Positions 1 to 4,921 of a DNA stretch of 10,594 nucleotides are shown in pieces. Source of the stretch: Peptococcaceae bacterium (GTDB lineage Bacteria; Bacillota; Peptococcia; Peptococcales; Peptococcaceae). Position 1 is the stretch's first letter. Each line of letters starts with the position of its first letter. The stretch lies in assembly GCA_017387265.1 (NCBI GenBank), contig JAFOFM010000044.1, positions 1 through 10,594 on the forward strand, written 5' to 3'. Under the pieces are notes generated by a model that searched no databases, was not told the origin of the DNA, and saw nothing but the letters and a program-made list of their open reading frames with translations. The translations under genes were made by a program, and so were the position numbers.

Positions 1-261
1 ACCAACGGCGCAGTCAAGCATGCCGATGTTGATGTCACCGAGAAGGACCTGGCTCCTCTGAGCCAGCCTCTGTACGGCAACCTGAAGGAAATGGCTTCCG
101 ATCTGAAGACCGCCAGCCAGAGAGGCCTGGTGGAGCGCTTTGACGCCACCATCGGCGCCGGCTCCGTGCTGATGCCTTTCGGCGGCAAGAACCAGTCCAC
201 TCCCACCCAGGCCATGGCTGCCAAGCTGCCTGTCCTGCCCGGTGAGTTCTCTTGGCTATAA
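1..261 (+). pseudogene. purL: Fragment of phosphoribosylformylglycinamidine synthase (PurL), truncated
   Basis: The frame is open from the first base and stops at TAA 259-261, giving 86 residues. The stretch reading GLVERFDATIGAG...LMPFGGKNQ...TPTQAMAAKLPV matches, from family knowledge, the inside of the large single-chain FGAM synthase of clostridia (about 1,250 residues). That enzyme makes FGAM from FGAR, ATP and glutamine in purine synthesis. After LPVLPGE the expected continuation (catalytic middle and C-terminal glutaminase part) is missing and the frame ends five codons later. The break in homology therefore lies near base 247. Codon use is GC-rich: by hand count about 78% of third positions are G or C, and all six lysines are AAG, whereas the genes to the right use mostly AAA. 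The N-terminal part would lie left of the window. I infer either a decayed or transferred remnant, or a chimeric assembly join; a functional enzyme is very unlikely. Confidence 0.6.
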
Positions 262-405
262 AGGACGTCAGGTAGGTGACATTTTAAATAATCTTTTACA
301 GCTGGTTTTAGAGGAGCCGACGAAAAATAATAAAACATATCTGTTAAAACAGCTGCCATGTGATAATACGGAATGAGATGTAGAATAATTGAAAGAGGAT
401 AGCGT

Positions 406-1188
406 ATGACAAGACAAGTGGAAGTCATTCAATCGGAACAGAATCAGTGGCTGAAACGATGCAAAGCTTTACAGCAGAAAAAATATCGTCAGCAATACGG
501 AGAATTTGTGGCGGAAGGTCTGCGTTTTGTGCAGGAAGCCCTGGAAAATCAGGCAGCGCGTGTGATTCTTCTGGATGAAAAACAGAGCAGTTTTCTGGAA
601 CAGCTCCCTAATGGTGAGGTACCGGTATATCTGGTGAAAGAGGGGCTTCTGGCAAAAGCCTTAAATACCGTAAATCCACAAGGAATCGCTGCGATTGCAG
701 TGCAGAAAGAGTGGGAATGGCAGGATGTGGCCGGCATGCATCAGATTGTTGTGATTGATGGTGTGCAGGATCCGGGGAATCTTGGCACCATTATGCGTAC
801 GGCACTGGCATCGGACACACAGGCGATGATTTGTTTAAAAGGCACTGTGGATTTATATAATGATAAAACATTGCGTTCGACGATGGGCGCAGTATTCCGT
901 CTGCCTGTTTACCACATAGATGATGCAGAAGAAATGTGCAAGGATTTGCATCGCTGGGGATTTCAGCTGGCCGTAGCGGATATTCGGGCAGAGCAGTATT
1001 ATCATCAGATGCAGTTTCCGGAAAAAACCGCGCTGGTTGTCAGCAATGAAGCCAATGGTCCGCAGCTTATAAAAGAGGGCGACATTATGGTAAAAATTCC
1101 GCTGTATCAGGATGCAGAATCACTGAATGTAGCTGTAGCAGCGGGCATACTGATGTATGCGGTTCGTACCGGCAGGGAGGAGAAATAA
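406..1188 (+). CDS. TrmH/SpoU family RNA 2'-O-ribose methyltransferase
   Basis: This 260-residue protein should transfer a methyl group from S-adenosylmethionine to a ribose 2'-OH, most likely in 23S rRNA. All three SPOUT motifs are visible: motif 1 at residues 119-131 (GVQDPGNLGTIMR, with N125 and R131), motif 2 at 211-218 (VVSNEANG), and motif 3 at 239-246 (SLNVAVAA), which form the knotted SAM pocket. The N-terminal 100 residues (GEFVAEGLRFVQEAL near 32-46) match the SpoU substrate-binding domain. Length is normal. The start is supported by AAAGAGGA at 392-399, seven bases before ATG. An extended -10 (TG-T-GATAAT, 359-367) could be its promoter, but no -35 is convincing. The stop is one base from the next ATG, so the two genes are probably translated together. 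Family assignment is firm; the exact methylated nucleotide cannot be told, so no gene symbol is given. Confidence 0.93.
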   Translation: MTRQVEVIQSEQNQWLKRCKALQQKKYRQQYGEFVAEGLRFVQEALENQAARVILLDEKQSSFLEQLPNGEVPVYLVKEGLLAKALNTVNPQGIAAIAVQKEWEWQDVAGMHQIVVIDGVQDPGNLGTIMRTALASDTQAMICLKGTVDLYNDKTLRSTMGAVFRLPVYHIDDAEEMCKDLHRWGFQLAVADIRAEQYYHQMQFPEKTALVVSNEANGPQLIKEGDIMVKIPLYQDAESLNVAVAAGILMYAVRTGREEK

Positions 1189-1189
1189 T

Positions 1190-1432
1190 ATGTATTTTCG
1201 GCCAAAATGGGAAGAAGTATACTGGTATCTGGGCCAGAATGAAGACGACAAATGGACTTTTATGACAAAAGCCTGTGTGAATGACTGGATGGATATGTAT
1301 CATATCAGTATGCACAATTGTTATCGCACAAAAGAAGAAGCAATCGATGATGTGTATGAGATGTTATCCAAAATTACACAGGATGATGGCTATATGGTGT
1401 GGCAGAGAGACGGCGATCATTCTGCCTTTTAA
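1190..1432 (+). CDS. Hypothetical 80-residue acidic, aromatic-rich protein
   Basis: I do not recognise this protein. ATG 1190 is chosen because GGGAGGAG at 1175-1182 sits seven bases upstream; an upstream in-frame ATG at 1157 has no such site and lies inside the methyltransferase gene. The product is rich in aromatic residues (WEEVYWYLGQ near the start, DGYMVWQRD near the end) and in acidic residues, with two cysteines (C29, C44) and no membrane segment or signal peptide. A helix YRTKEEAIDDVYEMLSKI (about 45-62) looks like the helical half of a small alpha/beta fold. It follows the rRNA methyltransferase by one base and shares its transcript and terminator, so it is probably cytoplasmic and co-expressed. 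No function can be assigned. Confidence 0.8.
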   Translation: MYFRPKWEEVYWYLGQNEDDKWTFMTKACVNDWMDMYHISMHNCYRTKEEAIDDVYEMLSKITQDDGYMVWQRDGDHSAF

Positions 1433-1442
1433 ATAAAAAAAT

Positions 1443-1484
1443 AAAAGCAGAGAGACCTTAATGGTTCCTCTGCTTTTTGTTTTT
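1443..1484. terminator. Bidirectional Rho-independent terminator
   Basis: Arms 1443-1452 (AAAAGCAGAG) and 1468-1477 (CTCTGCTTTT) pair over ten bases. After a mismatch the stem continues for four more pairs around the loop at 1458-1462. A T-rich tract follows on the plus strand and an A-rich tract (1431-1446) precedes it, so it can end both the methyltransferase unit and the converging MATE gene whose stop is at 1491. Confidence 0.88.
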
Positions 1485-1490
1485 ATGTGT

Positions 1491-2858
1491 TTATACGAGT
1501 ATTTTCATCCACTTGCCGCTAAAGGAACGCCACAGGCATAATACGAACTTAATGACTTCCTCGACAATTACAAGGGCATATACCAGATATACCGGCCACT
1601 TGAGAGCCAGTGCGCCGATAAAGGCCAGAGGCACACCGATAAACCACATGGTGCAGCTTTCGAATAAAAGCGAGAACACCACATCGCCTCCGGCGCGAAG
1701 CACGCCCATAATAACTGTGATATTGACAAGTTTTACCGGCATAGACAGAGCCAGAATACGAATCATCAGAAGCGCATCATTTGCTACCTGGGCAGAATCC
1801 AGATTATAGAACCAGATAAACAGCGGTGCAGAAATGATGATAACAACGGTCAACAGGACACCAATTACCATACATAGCAGAATGGAACGATAAGCATATG
1901 TTTCTGCCCGTTTTGTAAGGCCCCGGCCAATCGTGTTGCCAACCATGGTTGCAGTAGCACCCGATACCCCCATACCGAAAATCAGGAAGAGATTCTGCAC
2001 GGTATTGGCAATCTGAATGCTGGCGAGAGCATCGGTGTCAATGCGGCCGTAGGCTGCGGTATATACAATGGTAGCCAGCCCCCAGCAAAGTTCATTCAGC
2101 ATAACCGGGAGAACGGTGCGCCAGTCCTGCAGTAAAAATGCCGGATGAAAGTCAAAATCAGAAGGTTTTACAGCCAGAGGCGTGTGTTTCCCATATACAT
2201 AGACAAGTATAATCGCAGCTTCCAGAATACGTGCAAAAAGTGTTGCAAGGGCAGCCCCTTTTACACCAAGAGCTGGTGCGCCGAAATGACCAAAAATCAG
2301 CACATAATTCAGAAAGGTGTTGGTCACTAGTGCAATCGTGCTGGCAATCATAGGGAGAAAGGCATTTTCAATACTGCGAGATGCAAAACCAAATGCATAT
2401 GTTAATCCGGAAAACAGTGTGCCGAAAGCAAGTGTCCGGATATAAACCGCTCCAAGACGCACGACATTCGGATCATCGTTGAACAGCAGAATAATCTTTT
2501 CTGCAAAAAAGAAGCCAATCAGAGAAAATAGAAGACCGACACCGAGTGCGTACAAAAGAATGATTCCCAGATATTTTTTAATGGATGCGATATCCTGCCT
2601 GCCCCAGTATTGGGCGATAAAAATACAGTACCCGCTGCATCCGCCTACCAGTGCTACAATATTAAAAAAGAAAAACTGTGTGGCGACCCCTACTGCAGCC
2701 AGTTCTACTGTGCCTACACGGCCAATCATAATCGTATCAATCATATTTAATGATGATGAAATCAGGTTTTGCAGAATAATCGGGATGGCAATTTTCATCA
2801 ACGTCGATGAAAAGGTGCGATCATGATAAAAATCAAGTAAAAACTGTCGCAACGGCAT
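1491..2858 (-). CDS. MATE family multidrug/cation efflux transporter
   Basis: The product is a 455-residue integral membrane protein with about twelve hydrophobic segments in two similar halves, the usual size for MATE antiporters, which expel cationic drugs or metabolites using Na+ or H+ gradients. Family signatures include the N-terminal IAIPIILQNLISSSLNMIDT and MIGRVGTVELAAVGVA, IAQYWGRQD after the second or third helix, GVKGAALAT in the first half, and in the second half LNELCWGLATIVYTAAYGRI and GNTIGRG. The start is uncertain: TTG (2861) and ATG (2858) are adjacent; AAAGGA (minus strand, 2867-2862) abuts the TTG and is three bases from the ATG. I prefer ATG although the spacing is short. 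It is transcribed alone, from a strong promoter at 2918-2946, and ends at the shared terminator. The substrate cannot be read from sequence or neighbours. Confidence 0.93.
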   Translation of the reverse strand: MPLRQFLLDFYHDRTFSSTLMKIAIPIILQNLISSSLNMIDTIMIGRVGTVELAAVGVATQFFFFNIVALVGGCSGYCIFIAQYWGRQDIASIKKYLGIILLYALGVGLLFSLIGFFFAEKIILLFNDDPNVVRLGAVYIRTLAFGTLFSGLTYAFGFASRSIENAFLPMIASTIALVTNTFLNYVLIFGHFGAPALGVKGAALATLFARILEAAIILVYVYGKHTPLAVKPSDFDFHPAFLLQDWRTVLPVMLNELCWGLATIVYTAAYGRIDTDALASIQIANTVQNLFLIFGMGVSGATATMVGNTIGRGLTKRAETYAYRSILLCMVIGVLLTVVIIISAPLFIWFYNLDSAQVANDALLMIRILALSMPVKLVNITVIMGVLRAGGDVVFSLLFESCTMWFIGVPLAFIGALALKWPVYLVYALVIVEEVIKFVLCLWRSFSGKWMKILV

Positions 2859-2917
2859 CAATCCTTTGCAATAGAATTATAGAAATAGAAATCGTAGAAA
2901 TAAAAAGCGACTCTCTT

Positions 2918-2946
2918 ATCTTATCCTGTTCCGGAACAACTGTCAA
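2918..2946 (-). promoter_or_regulatory. Sigma-A type promoter of the MATE gene
   Basis: Read on the minus strand, a perfect -35 TTGACA (2946-2941), a 17-base spacer and -10 TAAGAT (2923-2918) are present. Transcription should begin near 2911 and leave a leader of about 50 bases containing three repeats of ATTTCTA. The spacer holds a palindrome listed separately. Confidence 0.8.
2927..2938. promoter_or_regulatory. 12-bp palindrome in promoter spacer, probable operator
   Basis: TGTTCCGGAACA is a perfect inverted repeat lying wholly between the -35 and -10 boxes of the MATE promoter. A dimeric repressor bound here would block RNA polymerase. No repressor gene for it is identifiable in the window. 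The role as operator is inference from position and symmetry. Confidence 0.55.
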
Positions 2947-2990
2947 ATAAAACAGCAGAGAATATAAAAATATTAACGAAAATTAATGGC

Positions 2991-3031
2991 AAAAAAACGC
3001 TGCAGCAGATAGGCGTATCTGGCGCAGCGTT
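2991..3031 (-). terminator. Rho-independent terminator of the 116-residue protein gene
   Basis: On the minus strand AACGCTGC (3031-3024) pairs with GCAGCGTT (3003-2996), with an inner stem of CAGATA (3021-3016) and TATCTG (3011-3006) around a GGCG/CGCC tetraloop; a 2x2 internal loop separates the stems. Seven T residues (2997-2991) follow. It lies about 40 bases after the stop codon at 3073. Confidence 0.85.
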
Positions 3032-3072
3032 CAGGATTCTGTCCGGTCTTTTTGAATTTGAAGAAAAAAGAA

Positions 3073-3423
3073 TTACATATTTGCAACAAACATCGTACTT
3101 ACAGTGGTTTTATGATTCTGTAAGGTGCTGATGCGAGCTGCCAGTGCATAGCTTTCTTCCGCAGCGGATTTGCGGTATTTTGCTTCTGCGATTTCGATTT
3201 CACGGTTCAGTGCAATCAGTTCGAGCACTAAATGTTTTAATGCGTCTTCTTCTGGAAGAGCGATATCGGCCAGAAGTTTTTCAGATTTGCTGTCACCTTT
3301 TAAGAGCGCTTCAGCGAGTTCCTCTTCGCTCAGCACAACCGGCTGTGCAAATTTTTCGTCTGCTGCAATCAGTTCCTCGGTGGATGCAGCCAGTGCAATT
3401 GCTTGAATGTCCTGCAGATTCAT
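3073..3423 (-). CDS. Hypothetical 116-residue acidic helical protein
   Basis: I do not recognise this protein. It is rich in Ala, Glu, Leu and Lys, has no Cys or Trp, and only two prolines. The stretch from about 60 to 105 (DALKHLVLELIALNREIEIAEAKY and onward) has heptad-like hydrophobic spacing, so a helical bundle or coiled coil is likely. There is no signal peptide or membrane segment; it should be cytoplasmic. The start is well supported: AAGGGGG (minus strand, about 3438-3432) lies eight bases before ATG at 3423. The gene is a single transcription unit with its own promoter (perfect -10) and a strong terminator, which argues that it is real and reasonably expressed. It is divergent from the nitroreductase gene, with 248 bases between them. 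Function unknown. Confidence 0.8.
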   Translation of the reverse strand: MNLQDIQAIALAASTEELIAADEKFAQPVVLSEEELAEALLKGDSKSEKLLADIALPEEDALKHLVLELIALNREIEIAEAKYRKSAAEESYALAARISTLQNHKTTVSTMFVANM

Positions 3424-3473
3424 AAAAATAGCCCCCTTAACACATAAAAATACGATTCAAAAACGATAAATTT

Positions 3474-3501
3474 ATTATATCACAATTATTAGCGATGTAC
3501 A
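3474..3501 (-). promoter_or_regulatory. Probable sigma-A promoter of the 116-residue protein gene
   Basis: On the minus strand a perfect TATAAT (3479-3474) is preceded by a 16-base spacer and TGTACA (3501-3496), which matches four of six bases of the -35 consensus. It lies about 50 bases upstream of the start codon in an AT-rich divergent intergenic region. Confidence 0.55.
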
Positions 3502-3508
3502 TATATTT

Positions 3509-3537
3509 TTGATAAATAGACAGATAATTTATAAAAT
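3509..3537 (+). promoter_or_regulatory. Candidate promoter of the nitroreductase gene
   Basis: TTGATA (3509-3514), a 17-base spacer and TAAAAT (3532-3537) make a good sigma-A candidate. A second candidate nearer the gene is TTGAGA (3574-3579) with TATTAA (3597-3602), also 17 bases apart. Either would give a leader of 65 to 130 bases. The whole region is AT-rich, so chance matches are possible. Confidence 0.4.
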
Positions 3538-3671
3538 TTTTTATATTGTGTGCGCAGACTGGAATGTTATGTTTTGAGAATGCGTGATTTATGGTATATT
3601 AATAATAAGATGATACAAATATGATATGGTATCAGCAGCGCAAATATGCGTGAAAGAAAGAGGGATAAAGT

Positions 3672-4217
3672 ATGAGACGTGTTTTAGATCAGGAAATTAT
3701 GAATGAAATGATGGAGCGTTACTCCACTATGTATTTTTCGGAGGAACCAGTAGATGATGCCGATTTAAATGCTATGCTTTTAGCAGCGACACAGGCGCCA
3801 TCTGCTTATAATGAACAGCCATGGCGGTTTTTTGTAGCAAAAACACCGCAGGATAAAGAGATGCTGATGGAATATATGCTGCCGGGTGAAAAAGAATGGA
3901 TTTCCAAAGCGCCGGTACTGATTCTTTTAGCAGGCAATATGGGGGATACCCATAATGGTCTGTATAATTACTGGACCGCTTTTGACACCGGCTGTGCGTG
4001 GGGTTATCTGACACTGGAAGCTCAGAGAAGAGGGTATGTAACCCATTGTATCGGCTCTTTTGATCGTGTGGATTTACGCGGTGAGTTTCAGGCATCAGAA
4101 GACCTGGAGATTTACGGCATTGTAGCCTTAGGTCGTCCGGCAGATGCTTCTGTAACTGCCAAAGAAAAACAGATGCCTCGTAAAACCGTAAATGCGGTTC
4201 AGCTGCGTCGCAGATAA
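3672..4217 (+). CDS. Nitroreductase family flavoprotein
   Basis: This 181-residue protein belongs to the FMN-dependent nitroreductase fold, whose members reduce nitro groups, quinones or flavins with NAD(P)H. The signatures are LLAATQAPSAYNEQPWRFFV at 36-55 (with P43, S44, N47, Q49, P50, W51), the central FDTGCAWGYLTLEAQRRGYVTH (104-125) that forms the dimer core, and the late strand YGIVALGRP (148-156). The usual N-terminal phosphate-binding motif R-x-S-x-R-x-F appears here as R16-Y-S18-T-M20-Y-F22, so the second arginine is replaced by methionine. GAGGG at 3660-3664 supports the ATG at 3672. The gene lies 105 bases upstream of the ArsR-type regulator with no terminator between, so some read-through is possible. 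The substrate is unknown; changed FMN-phosphate contacts may mean a divergent cofactor affinity or role. Confidence 0.85.
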   Translation: MRRVLDQEIMNEMMERYSTMYFSEEPVDDADLNAMLLAATQAPSAYNEQPWRFFVAKTPQDKEMLMEYMLPGEKEWISKAPVLILLAGNMGDTHNGLYNYWTAFDTGCAWGYLTLEAQRRGYVTHCIGSFDRVDLRGEFQASEDLEIYGIVALGRPADASVTAKEKQMPRKTVNAVQLRRR

Positions 4218-4263
4218 TAAGCATTTCTTATTTCACCAATATTTAAGAAAATGTCAAGATAAA

Positions 4264-4289
4264 TTTGCATCTTTGTTCACAATCAAAAT
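4264..4289 (+). repeat. Conserved 26-bp block, copy 1, upstream of the ArsR-type gene
   Basis: This block begins TTTGCATC and contains TTCACAAT. It matches the block at 4695-4720 at 22 of 26 positions without gaps. It ends 33 bases before the GTG start of the repressor gene. Sharing of non-coding sequence between the repressor leader and the hydrogenase leader suggests a common regulatory site. Confidence 0.6.
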
Positions 4290-4322
4290 AACAGTAATTC
4301 CACAAAGTGAGGGGGTGTTATT

Positions 4323-4667
4323 GTGGAAGAACAATGGCAGTGTGATGAGTTCTGTGTGCATAATCATGTGTTAGACCGACTGCAGAAAACTCCGCTTCCG
4401 GAGGAAAAAATCCAGCAGACAGCTGAATTATTTAAGGTTCTGGGCGATAACACCAGAATTAAGGTTTTATATTACCTGCTGCAGGATGAATTATGTGTCT
4501 GCGATTTAACGGTGCTAGTAGGCAGCACGCAGTCTGCGGTGTCACACCAGCTGAGGGTTTTACGCAACCTGCGAATTGTACAGGGCCGTAAAGAAGGGAA
4601 ACAGGTTTTTTACAGTATCTGTAACGAAAATGTGCGTCAGCTTTTGAGAGAAATACTGGCGATATAA
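4323..4667 (+). CDS. ArsR/SmtB family metal-responsive repressor, CadC type
   Basis: The 114-residue product is a winged-helix repressor that should leave its operator when a thiophilic metal binds. Its cysteines fall on the same numbers as in CadC of plasmid pI258 (known Cd/Pb sensor): C7 and C11 in the N-terminal arm (QCDEFCVHNH) and C58 and C60 in helix alpha-3 (ELCVCDL). The recognition helix is STQSAVSHQLRVLR (68-81), followed by the wing around GRKEGKQVFYSI. The alpha-5 zinc site of CadC (D101, H103) is lost: residues 101 and 103 are both Asn. Translation starts at GTG 4323, eight bases after GGGGG of a strong site at 4308-4316. No cadA-type ATPase or other metal transporter lies nearby; the next gene is the hydrogenase, and both upstream regions share a 26-bp block. 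I infer control of itself and possibly of the hydrogenase operon. Confidence 0.9.
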   Translation: MEEQWQCDEFCVHNHVLDRLQKTPLPEEKIQQTAELFKVLGDNTRIKVLYYLLQDELCVCDLTVLVGSTQSAVSHQLRVLRNLRIVQGRKEGKQVFYSICNENVRQLLREILAI

Positions 4668-4683
4668 AAAATACAAATTGCTC

Positions 4684-4708
4684 AACGATAATGGTTTGCA
4701 TCGTTTTT
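4684..4708 (+). terminator. Weak candidate terminator after the ArsR-type gene
   Basis: AACGAT (4684-4689) and ATCGTT (4700-4705) can form a six-pair stem with a ten-base loop, followed by three further T residues. The stem is AT-rich and short, and its 3' arm overlaps the conserved block at 4695-4720, so it may be a chance pairing. Confidence 0.3.
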
Positions 4709-4720
4709 CACAATAAAAAA
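4695..4720 (+). repeat. Conserved 26-bp block, copy 2, upstream of the hydrogenase promoter
   Basis: It has TTTGCATC at 4695-4702 and TTCACAAT at 4707-4714, as in copy 1 (4264-4289), with 22 of 26 identities. It ends three bases before the putative -35 box of the hydrogenase operon, a natural place for an activator or for a repressor that touches the promoter. It has no clear internal symmetry, so it is not a classical palindromic operator. Confidence 0.6.
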
Positions 4721-4723
4721 AGA

Positions 4724-4753
4724 TTGCGCAAAGCCTAAGAAACAGTATAGAAT
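4724..4753 (+). promoter_or_regulatory. Candidate promoter of the hydrogenase operon
   Basis: TTGCGC (4724-4729) is followed after 16 bases by TATAGA (4746-4751) or after 18 bases by TAGAAT (4748-4753). The -35 is weak, as expected for a regulated promoter. It would produce a leader of about 160 bases before the ATG at 4922, starting with a hairpin of AGGACA (4760-4765) and TGTCCT (4773-4778). Confidence 0.38.
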
Positions 4754-4834
4754 AATATCAGGACAGATGTGTTGTCCTCAAAGACATATTAATTTATGGG
4801 AATTCTGTTCAGACAGTCGAAACAGTACAAGTGG

Positions 4835-4854
4835 CGGTCTGTGGACGGTCTGTG
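4835..4854 (+). repeat. Tandem 9-bp direct repeat in the hydrogenase leader
   Basis: CGGTCTGTG occurs at 4835-4843 and again at 4846-4854, an 11-bp period, close to one helical turn. In RNA either GGTCT could pair with the single AGACC at 4860-4864, which is followed shortly by five T residues (4868-4872). This resembles a weak attenuator with two competing 5' arms. Function is inference. Confidence 0.45.
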
Positions 4855-4921
4855 ATAAGAGACCCAGTTTTTAAAGCTTTAGTAATGGTTTCATTAAATT
4901 TATTTCGTTGAGGTGAATCAA

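Noticed and set aside
341..350. CTGTTAAAAC/AACAG mini-palindrome upstream of the methyltransferase gene
   Set aside because: The arms are five bases with a two-base loop, too short to be a meaningful hairpin or operator in AT-rich DNA.
1157..1189. Upstream ATG 1157 as start of the 80-residue protein
   Set aside because: It would overlap the methyltransferase gene by 32 bases and has no ribosome binding site, while ATG 1190 has an excellent one.
3144..3425. Plus-strand open frames of 78-93 codons opposite the 116-residue protein gene
   Set aside because: They lack ribosome binding sites and have low-complexity or Arg/Leu-rich products; the minus-strand frame has promoter, ribosome binding site and terminator.
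4222..4253. Inverted repeat CATTTCTT / AAGAAAATG after the nitroreductase gene as terminator
   Set aside because: The arms match imperfectly, the loop is long and AT-rich and no T run follows.
4767..4874. 35-codon frame (M-C-C-P...) in the hydrogenase leader as a leader peptide gene
   Set aside because: Only a weak AGGA three bases before the ATG, no run of a single amino acid typical of attenuator peptides, and no conservation data; kept only as part of a finding on the leader.
4913..4921. GTG 4913 as start of the hydrogenase gene
   Set aside because: The GTG lies inside the ribosome binding site GAGGTGA that serves ATG 4922.
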